Source: Comamonadaceae bacterium OTU4NAUVB1 (GTDB lineage Bacteria; Pseudomonadota; Gammaproteobacteria; Burkholderiales; Burkholderiaceae_C). From it: a stretch of DNA of 64,000 nt. The notes beneath the pieces are model-generated. The model was not told the DNA's origin. It saw nothing but the letters and a program-made list of their open reading frames with translations, and ran no database searches. Position numbers and translations under genes: made by a program. Within the stretch, counting starts at the first letter, position 1, and the number at the start of each line of letters is the position of its first letter. Location: contig CP099605.1 of the NCBI GenBank assembly GCA_024372625.1, positions 2,936,001-3,000,000 on the forward strand. The letters are read 5' to 3'. Below, in pieces: positions 26,105-45,207 of the stretch.

Positions 26105-26736
26105 CAGCGCAACGGTGCGGCGCCCTGCATCCGCATCACCCAGGCCACGAGCACGGCCGGGAACTGCCGGATCGCCCGGTTGTAATTCGCCACGGCCAGG
26201 TTGAACTGTCCGCGCGCGACCTCCGCGTCCGGCGAGGGTTCGGGCCATGCGATGGGCAGTCCGGCGGCCTCCTCGCCGACGGCGGCGGTGGCGAAGCGCA
26301 CCACGGCGTCGGGATGCAAGGCCTGCCAGACCCCCAGCATCACGTGCAGCGCGGTGTCGAGCGCGGCCATGCGCTGTCCGTCGAGCGGGCGCAGACGCGT
26401 CGTCGCGAGCAGGGTCGACAGCTGGGTGGTGGTGGCCTTGAGGGAGACGTAGGCGGCCGCGCCGGGACCGGGCGCGACCGTGACCGCGACGTGCGCGCCG
26501 GAGGCCTCGACCGACGCCTCCCGGGGCACCCCGGCGGTTCCGGCGTGGGTCGCCAGCGCCGCCACGGCCTGCGCCTGGACGAAGTCGAGTTGCCGCACCA
26601 GCGCGGCATCGAGCACCGCGTAGGCCTGCAGCGTCGCCGAGCGCAGGCGCACCAGGCGGTTGTAGGCACCGACGAACCAGAACAGCAGCACGGCGGCGCC
26701 GACCCAGTAGCCGAAGGATTCGGGGACGTGGATCAT
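26104..26736 (-). CDS. LemA family protein
   Basis: A 210-residue protein with one N-terminal membrane helix (about 8-24) followed by the LemA-type helical region: YNRLVRLRSATLQAYAVLDAALVRQLDF near the start and FNLAVANYNRAIRQFPAVLVAWVM near the C-terminus. LemA proteins are inner-membrane anchored with a helical outer part; their function is unclear. The middle section is less conserved and rich in Ala/Pro/Val. It lies about 110 bases downstream of rpoC, beyond two strong hairpins, so it probably has its own promoter. Its stop overlaps the rsmB ATG. Confidence 0.83.
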   Translation of the reverse strand: MIHVPESFGYWVGAAVLLFWFVGAYNRLVRLRSATLQAYAVLDAALVRQLDFVQAQAVAALATHAGTAGVPREASVEASGAHVAVTVAPGPGAAAYVSLKATTTQLSTLLATTRLRPLDGQRMAALDTALHVMLGVWQALHPDAVVRFATAAVGEEAAGLPIAWPEPSPDAEVARGQFNLAVANYNRAIRQFPAVLVAWVMRMQGAAPLR

Positions 26737-26760
26737 GGCGGGAGCTCCTGTCGTAGAAAC

Positions 26761-26788
26761 GCCCCCTTTCCGCGAGCGGAAAGGGGGC
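26761..26788 (-). terminator. Terminator after rpoC, distal hairpin
   Basis: A perfect 12-bp stem (gccccctttccg / cggaaagggggc) with a 4-base loop, followed on the minus strand by TTTCTA. It lies 57 bases beyond the rpoC stop and is the best candidate for the end of the rpoBC transcript. Confidence 0.75.
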
Positions 26789-26794
26789 GCAGCA

Positions 26795-26819
26795 GGTGGC
26801 CGGTCATGGACCGGCCACC
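26795..26819 (-). terminator. Second hairpin directly after rpoC
   Basis: A perfect 11-bp stem (ggtggccggtc / gaccggccacc) with a 3-base loop, 25 bases after the rpoC stop and 6 bases before the distal hairpin. It has no T-run and may stabilise the 3' end of the mRNA or assist termination. Confidence 0.5.
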
Positions 26820-26844
26820 AGGGGTCGAACGCAAGGCACCCGGA

Positions 26845-31086
<4,242 letters not shown>

Positions 31087-31106
31087 GTGACTCTTTCCTT
31101 GTCTGC

Positions 31107-35231
<4,125 letters not shown>

Positions 35232-35432
35232 GAGAGCTCCGGGGCTTGAAATCTTCAGCGACTTAGTCCGATGCTCGCGCACCGTGCTCCTTGGCGGCTG
35301 GCCACTACCAGCCGTTGGCGGACGGCGATGCGTTGCACATCGCCCGAACCAAGGGTTCTTCTGCAGTCGGGGTCAGAAGACACTCGCAAACCGCGTCGGG
35401 ACGCCAGCTTGCGGGTGCGCTCTGAAAGCGCC

Positions 35433-35469
35433 AAAGGCTGGAGGACCTTTTCAGGCACCTCCAGCCTTT
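35433..35469 (-). terminator. rplL-rpoB attenuator hairpin
   Basis: A perfect 12-bp inverted repeat (aaaggctggagg / cctccagccttt) with a 13-base loop, 14 bases after the rplL stop. The descending arm on the minus strand ends in TTT but no long T-run follows. Its place matches the partial terminator between rplL and rpoB known from E. coli, which lowers rpoBC transcription relative to the ribosomal genes. The rest of the 251-base gap shows no gene. Confidence 0.65.
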
Positions 35470-35482
35470 TAGAGGGGGAAAA

Positions 35483-35857
<375 letters not shown>

Positions 35858-35905
35858 TTTTGTTTCCTAACAATTGGGTTGAATGTTCCAGAACGCAAGC
35901 CGCGC

Positions 35906-36448
35906 TCAAGCCGGCTGCGCCTCGGTGGCCGCCGGTGCTTCTTCGCTGGCTGCCGTTTCGCCGCCACCACGCTTCTCGGCCAGCGCCGCGAGCACGCGGG
36001 CGGTACGGGAGACGGGCGATTGCATCAGGCCCAGCAACTGGGCGAGCAGCACTTCCTTGGAAGGGATGCTGGCCAGTTGCTTCACGCCGTTCACGTCCAG
36101 GCTCTTGCCGGCGAAGGCACCGCCGCGAATCACCAACTTGTCGTTGGTCTTCGCGAAATCGGACACCACTTTCGCGGCGGCCACGGCGTCGACGGAAAAA
36201 CCGTAGATCAGCGGACCGGTCATCTGGTCGCCGATGACTTCGAATGCGCTTCCTGCGACAGCACGGCGTGCCAGCGTGTTCTTCAACACGCTGAGCGTCA
36301 CGCCCTGGCTGCGCGCGGTATTGCGCAATTTGGTCATGTCGGCAACCGTGATGCCACGGTATTCCGCCAGAACGAGCGTTTGAGCTTGGGCGGCGAGGGT
36401 GGTCACATCGGTGATGACCGCTTCTTTCTCACTGCGATTCAGACTCAA
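35906..36448 (-). CDS. rplJ: 50S ribosomal protein L10
   Basis: A 180-residue L10, the stalk base that anchors L7/L12 dimers to 23S rRNA. The family start [12 protein letters not shown] and the core [22 protein letters not shown] are clear; the C-terminal helix that binds L7/L12 ([15 protein letters not shown]) is followed by an Ala/Glu-rich tail. In E. coli the L10-L7/L12 complex represses its own operon by binding the leader just upstream; the 266-base gap before this gene is long enough for such a leader. Confidence 0.98.
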   Translation of the reverse strand: MSLNRSEKEAVITDVTTLAAQAQTLVLAEYRGITVADMTKLRNTARSQGVTLSVLKNTLARRAVAGSAFEVIGDQMTGPLIYGFSVDAVAAAKVVSDFAKTNDKLVIRGGAFAGKSLDVNGVKQLASIPSKEVLLAQLLGLMQSPVSRTARVLAALAEKRGGGETAASEEAPAATEAQPA

Positions 36449-36714
36449 GGTCTACTCCTTTTGATGCGCTCCTCGGCCAAAGCCTCGAAGCGCGCTTCAT
36501 GCAGCGACCAACTGTTTCGGAAACACGTTCCTTGCAGTGGGATCGCCATCTGCGCTGGTGGACTGCCTCGCGAGAAGCCGTCGATTAAGTGCAGGGGACT
36601 GCACACCAGCGGTCTTGGATGGCCCGCCGTGGCAATGTTCCTTCTCTCGAAGAAGCACCGCCCCAGTGACCCACCACATCGCCGTGTCCACGCGGGACAC
36701 GGCAAATCTTTCGA
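36449..36714 (-). promoter_or_regulatory. Probable L10 autoregulatory leader between rplA and rplJ
   Basis: A 266-base gap without a gene, lying where the L10 leader (the mRNA site bound by L10-L7/L12 in other bacteria) and the rplJ promoter are found. A perfect 9-bp hairpin (36681-36703, gccgtgtcc / ggacacggc) sits directly after the rplA stop. I could not confirm the kink-turn fold by eye; the call rests on position. Confidence 0.5.
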
Positions 36715-37416
36715 TCAGCTCTGCTGCGCGATCGTCTGGGTGTCGACGCGCACGCCCAGACCCATCGTCGACGACACGGCAACCTTGCGCAGGTACACGC
36801 CCTTGCTGGTCGCCGGCTTGGCCTTGACCAGCGCATCGATCAGCGCCGCCAGGTTGCCCTGGAGCTTGTCGGTGTCGAACGAACGACGACCGATCGTGCC
36901 GTGCACGATGCCCGCCTTGTCGACGCGGAACTGGACCTGACCGGCCTTGGCGTTGCGCACGGCCTGAGCGACATCGGGCGTGACCGTGCCAACCTTGGGG
37001 TTGGGCATCAGTCCACGCGGACCCAGGATCTGACCCAGCGTACCGACGACGCGCATGGCGTCCGGCGCGGCGATCACGACATCGAAAGGCATGTCGCCAG
37101 CCTTGACCATCGCTGCCAGATCGTCCATGCCGACGATGTCGGCGCCGGCAGCCTTGGCTTCCTCCGCCTTGGCGCCCTGGGCGAACACGGCGACGCGCTT
37201 GGTCTTGCCGGTGCCGTTGGGCAGCACGACGGCGCCACGGACGACCTGGTCGGACTTCTTGGCATCGATGCCGAGTTGCACGGCCACGTCGATGGACTCA
37301 TCGAACTTGGCGGTGGCGGCTTCCTTGATGATGCCGATGGCATCCAGCAGCGGGTACAGCTTGGTGCTGTCGACCTTGCCCTCGAAGGACTTTTGCTTCT
37401 TGGTCAGCTTGGACAT
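36715..37416 (-). CDS. rplA: 50S ribosomal protein L1
   Basis: A 233-residue L1, which forms the mobile L1 stalk at the E-site and, in many bacteria, represses its own rplKA mRNA. The L1 signature is clear: the N-terminal [34 protein letters not shown] and the central [23 protein letters not shown]. The start codon directly abuts the rplK stop, so the two genes are translationally linked. Confidence 0.98.
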   Translation of the reverse strand: MSKLTKKQKSFEGKVDSTKLYPLLDAIGIIKEAATAKFDESIDVAVQLGIDAKKSDQVVRGAVVLPNGTGKTKRVAVFAQGAKAEEAKAAGADIVGMDDLAAMVKAGDMPFDVVIAAPDAMRVVGTLGQILGPRGLMPNPKVGTVTPDVAQAVRNAKAGQVQFRVDKAGIVHGTIGRRSFDTDKLQGNLAALIDALVKAKPATSKGVYLRKVAVSSTMGLGVRVDTQTIAQQS

Positions 37417-37848
37417 TTACACGCCCTCCACATTCACGCCCATCGAGCGGGCAGATCCGGCAATCGTGCGGACCGCGGCATCGAGGTCGGCGGCCGTCAG
37501 ATCCTTCATCTTGGTCTTGGCGATCTCTTCGAGCTGTTCGCGCGTGATCTTGCCGACCTTGTCGGTGTGCGGACGGGCCGAACCCTTGTCCAGCTTGATG
37601 GCCTTCTTGATCAAGGTGACCGCCGGCGGCGTCTTGATGATGAAGGTGAAGCTCTTGTCCGCGAACGCGGTGATGACCACGGGCAGCGGCAGACCCGGCT
37701 CGACGCCCTGGGTCTGGGCGTTGAACGCCTTGCAGAACTCCATGATGTTCAGACCGCGCTGGCCCAGTGCGGGACCGATGGGCGGTGACGGGTTGGCCTT
37801 ACCAGCTGGGACTTGCAGCTTGATGAAGCCGACGATTTTTTTCGCCAT
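37417..37848 (-). CDS. rplK: 50S ribosomal protein L11
   Basis: A 143-residue L11, part of the GTPase-associated centre. The N-terminal proline-rich start [42 protein letters not shown] and the C-terminal RNA-binding part ([33 protein letters not shown]) are typical. It follows nusG after a 167-base gap that contains a 10-bp hairpin, and runs directly into rplA. Confidence 0.98.
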   Translation of the reverse strand: MAKKIVGFIKLQVPAGKANPSPPIGPALGQRGLNIMEFCKAFNAQTQGVEPGLPLPVVITAFADKSFTFIIKTPPAVTLIKKAIKLDKGSARPHTDKVGKITREQLEEIAKTKMKDLTAADLDAAVRTIAGSARSMGVNVEGV

Positions 37849-37925
37849 GACTTTGCTCCTTGCGGGTGATGACGCACGAGCACAAGGCTCGAGCTCCCCG
37901 GGGTTGAACGGCTCTTCGATGTCGA

Positions 37926-37955
37926 GTTCGCCGCCGAGCCGGAAAGGCGGCGAAC
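37926..37955 (-). terminator. Intercistronic hairpin between nusG and rplK
   Basis: A perfect 10-bp inverted repeat (gttcgccgcc / ggcggcgaac) with a 10-base loop, about 60 bases downstream of the nusG stop. No T-run follows, so processing or partial termination is more likely than full termination. The 167-base gap shows no other feature. Confidence 0.4.
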
Positions 37956-38015
37956 ACCAAATAGAAATCTCGCCGGAAGAAACGAGGTCGCAACCTCATC
38001 CCTCCCGTCGGAGCA

Positions 38016-38624
38016 TCAGGTCTTTTCGACCTGACTGAATTCGAGTTCGACCGGCGTTGCGCGGCCGAAGATCATGACTGAAACGCGCACCTTGCTCTTC
38101 TCGTAGTTGACTTCCTCGACCGTGCCGTTGAAGTCGGTGAAAGGGCCTTCCTTGACGCGCACGAACTCGCCCGACATGAACTCGACCTTGTGACGCGGCT
38201 TCTCGGTGCCCTGCTGCATCTGACTCACGATGTCCTCGACTTCCTTCTGGGAAATCGGTGCCGGCCGGTTCTTCGCGCCACCGACGAAGCCGGTGACCTT
38301 GTTGGTATGTTTGACGAGGTGCCAGCTCTCGTCGTTCATGATCATCTCGACCAGCACATAGCCCGGGAAGAAACGCCGCTCCGTCGTGCGCTTCTGGCCG
38401 TTCTTGATCTCGACCACTTCTTCGGTCGGCACCAGGATGCGGCCGAACATGTTCTGCATGCCAGCGCGATTGATGCGCTCGGTGATGTTGCGCTCGACGG
38501 CCTTCTCCATGCCCGAGTAGGCATGCACCACGTACCAGCGCAGGTCGGGGTTCGTCGGCGGGGCCAGCACGGGCACGTCTTCGGACGGATTTTCCACCAC
38601 GGTGGGTTCGATCGCATCGGTCAT
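38016..38624 (-). CDS. nusG: Transcription antitermination/elongation factor NusG
   Basis: A 202-residue NusG, which binds RNA polymerase through its N-terminal NGN domain ([19 protein letters not shown]) and contacts Rho or S10 through its C-terminal KOW domain ([19 protein letters not shown]). It carries the slightly long acidic N-terminus common in Burkholderiales. The ATG at 38624 overlaps the last base of the secE stop (TAATG arrangement), giving tight coupling. An in-frame extension upstream is antisense-like filler inside secE and was rejected. Confidence 0.98.
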   Translation of the reverse strand: MTDAIEPTVVENPSEDVPVLAPPTNPDLRWYVVHAYSGMEKAVERNITERINRAGMQNMFGRILVPTEEVVEIKNGQKRTTERRFFPGYVLVEMIMNDESWHLVKHTNKVTGFVGGAKNRPAPISQKEVEDIVSQMQQGTEKPRHKVEFMSGEFVRVKEGPFTDFNGTVEEVNYEKSKVRVSVMIFGRATPVELEFSQVEKT

Positions 38625-39007
38625 TATTTTCTCCAGCCCAGGATGAGGTCGAAGAACACCCATTCCAGGGTCTTGTCCGTTGCCCAAAGAAAGATCGACA
38701 TGATCGCCACGAAGGCGAACACATAGGCCGTCATCTGCATCGCTTCCTTGCGCGCGGGCCAGACCACCTTCTTGACTTCACGCCAGGAATCACGTCCGAA
38801 AGCCCACAACTGGCGACCATTCTCGGAACTCGCGAACACGACCACCGCAGCGGCCAAGCCAACGAGCAAGGCAGCCCACTGCACCCACGAGCCCTGTCGC
38901 CCGAGCAGGTAGAAGGCCACGATGGCGCCCAGCGCCAGTACCACGGACCCGGCGAGCTTGGCCTTGTCTGCGCCGGTGCTGACGGTTTCGATTTGAGTTG
39001 TAGCCAT
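38624..39007 (-). CDS. secE: Preprotein translocase subunit SecE
   Basis: A 127-residue, three-helix SecE of the gamma/betaproteobacterial type. Helices lie at about 18-36, 42-60 and 93-112. The conserved amphipathic segment before the last helix, [23 protein letters not shown], clamps SecY. The gene is followed immediately by nusG and preceded by tRNA-Trp about 105 bases away. That gap has two small inverted repeats (gcccgtcg / cgacgggc at 39071-39091 and gccact / agtggc at 39101-39115), likely tRNA processing elements. Confidence 0.97.
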   Translation of the reverse strand: MATTQIETVSTGADKAKLAGSVVLALGAIVAFYLLGRQGSWVQWAALLVGLAAAVVVFASSENGRQLWAFGRDSWREVKKVVWPARKEAMQMTAYVFAFVAIMSIFLWATDKTLEWVFFDLILGWRK

Positions 39008-39111
39008 CTTCGGCAGATCCCTGTGACCGCGTAGCGGCCTTCAATTCATCGCGCCACTTGAGACGCCGAAGCCCGTCGGGTTGCGACGGGCCTTTGGTGC
39101 GCCACTTCAAG

Positions 39112-39187
39112 TGGCAGGGGCAGTAGGAATCGAACCTACAACCTTCGGTTTTGGAGACCGACGCTCTGCCAATTGAGCTATACCCCT
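39112..39187 (-). tRNA. tRNA-Trp (CCA)
   Basis: A 76-base tRNA with encoded CCA. The acceptor stem AGGGGTA / TGCCCCT pairs fully (one G-U). The anticodon loop TCTCCAAA carries CCA for tryptophan, and the T-arm GTAGG-TTCGATT-CCTAC is standard. It lies 13 bases after tuf and about 105 bases before secE, so it is probably cut from the tuf-secE transcript. Confidence 0.97.
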
Positions 39188-39200
39188 TCAATCATCCCGA

Positions 39201-40391
<1,191 letters not shown>

Positions 40392-40467
40392 TCTCGACTC
40401 CGAAAATTAACTGGTTCAACAACACGTTCATTTGGGGCCGCGCCATCCATGACGCAACCCCGGAAAC

Positions 40468-40542
<75 letters not shown>

Positions 40543-40584
40543 CTGGCTTCGAAAAGCCTGAAAACTCGCAACCAAACGGACCCG

Positions 40585-40658
40585 TGGAGCGGGAGACGGG
40601 AATCGAACCCGCGTCATTAGCTTGGAAGGCTAGGGTTCTACCATTGAACTACTCCCGC
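40585..40658 (-). tRNA. tRNA-Gly (TCC)
   Basis: A 74-base tRNA with encoded CCA. The acceptor stem is GCGGGAG / CTCCCGC, and the anticodon loop CTTCCAA carries TCC for glycine. It lies 42 bases upstream of tRNA-Thr on the same strand, in the glyT position of the conserved tRNA-tuf operon. Confidence 0.97.
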
Positions 40659-40732
40659 AGTTCGATCCCGACCACACGGCCGGGATCTTGTGCACTTGCA
40701 TCCAAAGCGTCCTGAAATCCGTTTCGCTTCGC

Positions 40733-40818
40733 TGGTGGAGAGGGCTGGATTCGAACCAGCGTACTCGTAAGAGGGCAGATTTACAGTCTGCTGCCATTAA
40801 CCACTCGGCCACCTCTCC
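40733..40818 (-). tRNA. tRNA-Tyr (GTA)
   Basis: An 86-base class II tRNA with a long variable arm and encoded CCA. The acceptor stem GGAGAGG / CCTCTCC is perfect, and the anticodon loop CTGTAAA carries GTA for tyrosine. It is the first gene of the tRNA-Tyr/Gly/Thr-tuf transcript. Confidence 0.97.
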
Positions 40819-40823
40819 GGCGA

Positions 40824-40870
40824 ATCGCGGAATATAGCATAACTTCATGACTCCGCGCGACTTTTGAACG
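40824..40870 (-). promoter_or_regulatory. Probable promoter of the tRNA-Tyr/Gly/Thr-tuf operon
   Basis: Just upstream of tRNA-Tyr on the minus strand is a short AT-rich stretch, TATGCTATATT, in otherwise GC-rich sequence, followed by a GC-rich discriminator (CCGCG) before the tRNA. This suits a stable-RNA promoter -10 region. I could not identify a convincing -35 hexamer. Confidence 0.4.
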
Positions 40871-40909
40871 TCAGCGAGCGGATTCTACACAGCCGAACCG
40901 ACCCCGGCT

Positions 40910-41617
40910 TCAGTACCCGTGTGCCTCGCGCCAGGCCTTGGCCTGTCCGAAGTGGCCGCATCCGATGAAGGGCAGCGGCGGGCGCAACGCCGACAGCGGC
41001 GACGGGTGGTTCGCCACCAGCACCTTGTGCCGCTGGAGGTCGATCAGGGTTTTCTTGCTCTGCGCGTGCGAGCCCCACAGCATGAAGACGACATCGCGCT
41101 CGCCTTCGGCGATGTGTCGGATGACGGCGTCGGTCAGCACCTCCCAGCCCTTGCCGGCGTGGCTGGCGGCCTGGCCCTCCTCCACCGTCAGGCAGGTGTT
41201 CAGGAGCAGCACGCCGTGACGGGCCCACTGGACCAGGCTGCCGCCGGGATGCGGGAATTTCGGTGGCGGGGTGCCCAGGTCACGCTGCAACTCCTTGAAG
41301 ATGTTGCGCAGCGACGGCGGCAGCGGCACGCCCGGGGCCACCGAGAACGCGAGTCCCTCGGCCTGGCCGCGGCCATGGTAGGGGTCCTGGCCGAGGATCA
41401 CCACCCGCACCTCGTCGGGCGGCGTAAGTTCGAGCGCCCGCAGGGGCTGTGGCGGGAAGACGACGGCGCCCGCCTCCAGGCGCTCCTTCAGGAAGGCCTG
41501 CAGCCGGACGCCGGCCGGTTCGGCGAAGAAGGCGTCGACCAGCGGCTGCCAGCCCGGCGCCACGGGCCAGTCGGCCGGATCGGCGCTCGCGAGCTGGGTC
41601 GGCGCGGGCTCGGTCAT
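40910..41617 (-). CDS. ung: Uracil-DNA glycosylase
   Basis: A 235-residue family 1 uracil-DNA glycosylase that removes uracil from DNA to start base excision repair. The catalytic motif [22 protein letters not shown] has the Asp of the water-activating loop, and the second motif [14 protein letters not shown] holds the catalytic His. The length and both motifs are normal. The start overlaps the trpC stop (ATGA), so ung is at the end of the trp transcript, an arrangement with no obvious functional logic. Confidence 0.97.
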   Translation of the reverse strand: MTEPAPTQLASADPADWPVAPGWQPLVDAFFAEPAGVRLQAFLKERLEAGAVVFPPQPLRALELTPPDEVRVVILGQDPYHGRGQAEGLAFSVAPGVPLPPSLRNIFKELQRDLGTPPPKFPHPGGSLVQWARHGVLLLNTCLTVEEGQAASHAGKGWEVLTDAVIRHIAEGERDVVFMLWGSHAQSKKTLIDLQRHKVLVANHPSPLSALRPPLPFIGCGHFGQAKAWREAHGY

Positions 41618-42414
41618 GCGAACAGCTCCGCGAGCGCCGTGCCGGGGTCGCCCGCGCGCATGAAGGCCTCGCCGACCAGGAACGCCTGCACGCCGGCTTC
41701 GCGCAGCCGCGCGACGTCCTCGCGCGTGCCGATGCCCGACTCGGTGACCAGCACTCGGTCCGACGGCACGCGCGCGCGCAGTCCGAGCGTGGTCTCGATC
41801 GAGACGTCGAAGGTGCTGAGATCGCGGTTGTTGATGCCGATCAGCGGCGTCCGCAGCTTCAGGGCCCGGTCGAGTTCGGCGCCGTCGTGCACCTCGACCA
41901 GCACGGCCATGCCCAGGTCGCGCGCGATGAGTTCGAAATCCTTCATCTGCGCGTCGTCGAGGCAGGCGGCGATCAGCAGGATCGCGTCGGCGCCCATCGC
42001 GCGCGATTCATAGACCTGGTAGGGGTCGACCAGGAAGTCCTTGCGCAGCACCGGCAGGTCGCACGAGGCCCGGGCCTGCTTCAGAAAATCGACGCTGCCC
42101 TGGAAGAACTGTCGGTCGGTCAGCACCGACAGGCAGGCCGCGCCGATCGATCCATCGCCCTCGGCGTAGCTCTGGGCGATGTCGGCGGGTTCGAAGTCCT
42201 CGCGCAGCACGCCCTTGCTGGGACTGGCCTTCTTGACCTCGGCGATCACCGCCGCCTGGCCGGCGGCGATGCGGCGGCGCAGCGCGCCTTCGAAATCGCG
42301 CGTGAGCACGCGGCTCTCGGCATCGAAACGCATGGCCTCCAGGGACCGGCGGCGCCGTGCGTCGGCGACTTCCTCGTGCTTGACGGCGACGATCTTCTTC
42401 AGGATGTCTGACAT
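41614..42414 (-). CDS. trpC: Indole-3-glycerol phosphate synthase
   Basis: A 266-residue (beta-alpha)8 barrel enzyme that closes the indole ring from the carboxyphenylamino-deoxyribulose phosphate. It starts [19 protein letters not shown]. Catalytic motifs are present: [11 protein letters not shown] (with the catalytic Lys), [27 protein letters not shown] and [12 protein letters not shown], then VTESGI. It is monofunctional (no TrpF domain). It lies 22 bases after trpD and overlaps ung by 4 bases. Confidence 0.97.
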   Translation of the reverse strand: MSDILKKIVAVKHEEVADARRRRSLEAMRFDAESRVLTRDFEGALRRRIAAGQAAVIAEVKKASPSKGVLREDFEPADIAQSYAEGDGSIGAACLSVLTDRQFFQGSVDFLKQARASCDLPVLRKDFLVDPYQVYESRAMGADAILLIAACLDDAQMKDFELIARDLGMAVLVEVHDGAELDRALKLRTPLIGINNRDLSTFDVSIETTLGLRARVPSDRVLVTESGIGTREDVARLREAGVQAFLVGEAFMRAGDPGTALAELFA

Positions 42415-42436
42415 GTTCTGGGGTTCCTTCGTTCTT

Positions 42437-43489
42437 TCAGACCGCCCCGGCGGCCGTCGCGGCCGACAGGGCGCGGGTGAGGTCGACCAGCCGGGCCAGC
42501 CGGGCCCGCGCCGCGCCGCTGGCGATGGCATCGCGGGCTTTCGTCATGCCCGTGGCGATGGAGTCGGCCACGCCGGCCGCGTACAGGGCGGCGGCGGCGT
42601 TGATGACGACGATGTCCTGCGCCGGGCCGGGCACGCCGTCGAGCACGCCGCGCAGCATCGCCATCGACTGCGCGGGCGTCTCCACGCGCAACGCGCGGTT
42701 GCTGGACATGGCCAGGCCGAAGTCCTCGGGGTGCAGCTCGTACTCGCGGATCTCGCCGTGATGGAGTTCCCCCACCAGCGTGGCGGCGCCCAGGGAGATC
42801 TCGTCCATGCCGTCGCGTCCGTGGACCACCAGCGCGTGCTCGGCGCCCAGGCGCTGCAATGCGCGCACCTGGATGCCCACCAGGTCGGGATGGAAGACGC
42901 CCATCAGGATGTTGGGCGCGTCGGCCGGATTCGTGAGTGGCCCGAGGATGTTGAAGATCGTCTTGATGCCGAGCTCCTTGCGCACCGGCGCGACGTTCTT
43001 CATCGCCGGATGGTGGTTGGGCGCGAACATGAAGCCGATGCCGACCTCGGCGATGCACCGGGCGATGCGCTCGGGCGACAGGTTGATCTCCACCCCCAGG
43101 GCCTCCAGCACGTCGGCGCTGCCGGACTTGCTGCTCACGCTGCGCCCGCCGTGCTTGCTGACCTTGGCGCCGGCCGCCGCGGCGACGAACATGGCGCAGG
43201 TGGAGATGTTGAAGGTGTGCGAGCCGTCGCCGCCGGTGCCCACGATGTCCACCAGGTGGGTGCGGTCGGCCACCGCCACCTTGGTGGAGACCTCGCGCAT
43301 CACCTGCGCGGCGGCGGTGATCTCGCCGATGGTCTCCTTCTTGACGCGCAGCCCGGTGATAAGCGCGGCCATCATGACCGGCGAACACTCGCCGCTCATG
43401 ATGAGCCGCACGATGTGCAGCATCTCGTCGTGGAACACCTCGCGGTGCTCGATGGTGCGCTGCAGCGCTTCCTGCGGTGTGATGGGCAT
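42437..43489 (-). CDS. trpD: Anthranilate phosphoribosyltransferase
   Basis: A 350-residue enzyme that transfers phosphoribose from PRPP to anthranilate, the second step of tryptophan synthesis. The PRPP-binding glycine loop is [18 protein letters not shown], the phosphate/anthranilate region is [22 protein letters not shown], and the substrate motif [11 protein letters not shown] is intact. The start [19 protein letters not shown] is typical of Burkholderiales. It follows the threonine aldolase gene by 40 bases and precedes trpC by 22. Confidence 0.97.
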   Translation of the reverse strand: MPITPQEALQRTIEHREVFHDEMLHIVRLIMSGECSPVMMAALITGLRVKKETIGEITAAAQVMREVSTKVAVADRTHLVDIVGTGGDGSHTFNISTCAMFVAAAAGAKVSKHGGRSVSSKSGSADVLEALGVEINLSPERIARCIAEVGIGFMFAPNHHPAMKNVAPVRKELGIKTIFNILGPLTNPADAPNILMGVFHPDLVGIQVRALQRLGAEHALVVHGRDGMDEISLGAATLVGELHHGEIREYELHPEDFGLAMSSNRALRVETPAQSMAMLRGVLDGVPGPAQDIVVINAAAALYAAGVADSIATGMTKARDAIASGAARARLARLVDLTRALSAATAAGAV

Positions 43490-43529
43490 GGTGGGTCGGT
43501 TCCGGATCGGGTGCGGGATGGGCGGTGCC

Positions 43530-44609
43530 TCAGGAGGCGAAGAAGGCGCGGATGGCCTCCGCCGCGGCGTCCACGCCGGCCACGTCGACGTCGAGGTGCG
43601 TGACGAAGCGCAGGCGGTAGAGGCCGGTGACCAGGATGCCGCGCGTCGCGAGGAAGGCCAGCAGGTCGGCGGCGCGGGTCCGGGCCGGACCTTCGAGGTC
43701 GACGAACACGATGTTGGTCTGCGGCGCCTCCACGCGCAGGCCGTCGATGCCGGCGAGGCTGTCGGCCAGGCGCTGGGCCAGCGCGTGGTCGTCGGCCAGT
43801 CGCGCCACGTGGTGGTCGAGCGCGTGCGACGCGGCCGCCGCCAGGAACCCGGCCTGGCGCATGCCGCCGCCGGCCATCTTGCGGATGCGGTGGGCGCGCG
43901 CGATGAAGTCCTTCGAACCGCACAGCGCCGAACCCACCGGCGCGCCCAGGCCCTTGCTGAAGCACACCGACACGCTGTCGAAGCACTGGGCGATGCGGCG
44001 CGCCTCGGCGGCCACGGAGTCGGACCGGTCGCCCACGGCCAGCGTGCCCGCGCGTTCGGCCTGGGCCGTGGCGGCGTTGAAGAGCCGGGCACCGTCGAGG
44101 TGGCGCTGCAGGCCCTTGGCGCGGGCCAGCTCGGTCGCGGCACGCACGTAATCGAACGGCAGCAGCCGCCCGCCGAGCGTGTTCTCCAGCGCCAGCAGGC
44201 GCGTGCGGGCGAAATGCGCATCGTCGGGCTTGATGGCCGCCTCGATCTGGGCCAGCGGCAGGGTGCCGTCGGCCGCGTGGTCGAGCGGCTGGGGCTGCAC
44301 GCTGCCCAGCACCGCCGCGCCGCCGCCCTCCCAGCGGTAGCAGTGCGCCTGCTGGCCGACGATGTACTCGTCGCCGCGCCCGCAGTGCGCGAGCACGGCG
44401 CACAGGTTGCTCTGGGTGCCGGTGGGCATGAACAGCCCCGCCTCGAAGCCCAGCAGCGCGGCGATCCGCTCCTGCAGCGCGTTGACGCTCGGGTCGGCGC
44501 CGAACACATCGTCGCCCAGCGGCGCGGCGGCCATGGCCTCGCGCATCGCCGGAGTCGGCTGCGTGACGGTGTCGCTGCGCAGGTCGATGGTGGGGCTCAG
44601 GGCGTTCAT
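43530..44609 (-). CDS. ltaE: Low-specificity L-threonine aldolase
   Basis: A 359-residue PLP enzyme of the fold-type I beta-eliminating lyase family that splits L-threonine or L-allo-threonine into glycine and acetaldehyde. The N-terminal [19 protein letters not shown] is diagnostic, the PLP lysine is Lys219 in [18 protein letters not shown], and [10 protein letters not shown] supplies the pyridine-contacting Asp. Between LFNAATAQ and [10 protein letters not shown] there is an extra segment of about 15-20 residues compared with the E. coli enzyme. It lies between trpG (13 bases) and trpD (40 bases), an unexpected place. Its activity would feed glycine metabolism, not tryptophan synthesis. Confidence 0.92.
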   Translation of the reverse strand: MNALSPTIDLRSDTVTQPTPAMREAMAAAPLGDDVFGADPSVNALQERIAALLGFEAGLFMPTGTQSNLCAVLAHCGRGDEYIVGQQAHCYRWEGGGAAVLGSVQPQPLDHAADGTLPLAQIEAAIKPDDAHFARTRLLALENTLGGRLLPFDYVRAATELARAKGLQRHLDGARLFNAATAQAERAGTLAVGDRSDSVAAEARRIAQCFDSVSVCFSKGLGAPVGSALCGSKDFIARAHRIRKMAGGGMRQAGFLAAAASHALDHHVARLADDHALAQRLADSLAGIDGLRVEAPQTNIVFVDLEGPARTRAADLLAFLATRGILVTGLYRLRFVTHLDVDVAGVDAAAEAIRAFFAS

Positions 44610-44622
44610 CGGCGGTGGTCCT

Positions 44623-45207
44623 TCAGTCGAGGAAATTCTTCAGCATGGCGTGGCCGTGCTCGGTGAGGATGGATTCGGGGTGGAACTGCACGCCTTCGAC
44701 GCGCACGGCCTGGTCGAAGCCGGTGTGGCGCACGCCCATGATCTCGCCGTCGTCGGTCCAGGCGGTGACGGCCAGCTCGGCCGGGCGGCTCGCGCGCTCG
44801 ATCGACAGCGAGTGGTAGCGGTTGACGGTGAAGCGCTCGGGCAAACCGGTGAAGACGCCCTCGCGCGTGGTCGTGATCTCGCTGGTCTTGCCGTGCATGA
44901 GTTGCTGCGCGCGCACGATGGTGGCGCCGAAGGCCGCGCCGATCGCCTGGTGACCCAGGCACACGCCCAGGATCGGCAGCGTGCCGGCGAACTCGCGGAT
45001 CGCCGCCACCGAGACGCCCGCCTCGGCCGGCGAGCACGGCCCCGGCGAGACCACCAGCCGCTGCGTGCCCGCCGCGATGCGTTCGCCGATCTCTGCCAGC
45101 GTGACCTCGTCGTTGCGCACCACCTCGACCTCGGCGCCGAGTTCGCCCAGGTACTGGACGATGTTGTAGGTGAAGCTGTCGTAGTTGTCGATCATCAGCA
45201 GTTTCAT
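44623..45207 (-). CDS. trpG: Anthranilate synthase glutamine amidotransferase component
   Basis: A 194-residue class I glutamine amidotransferase that supplies ammonia to TrpE. It starts [20 protein letters not shown]. The catalytic triad is Cys83 ([10 protein letters not shown]), His176 and Glu178 (QFHPES). It may also serve PabB, as in other bacteria with a single TrpG. The ATG at 45207 overlaps the stop of the GxxExxY gene (ATGA); longer in-frame sequence upstream lies within that gene and is not family-like. Confidence 0.97.
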   Translation of the reverse strand: MKLLMIDNYDSFTYNIVQYLGELGAEVEVVRNDEVTLAEIGERIAAGTQRLVVSPGPCSPAEAGVSVAAIREFAGTLPILGVCLGHQAIGAAFGATIVRAQQLMHGKTSEITTTREGVFTGLPERFTVNRYHSLSIERASRPAELAVTAWTDDGEIMGVRHTGFDQAVRVEGVQFHPESILTEHGHAMLKNFLD

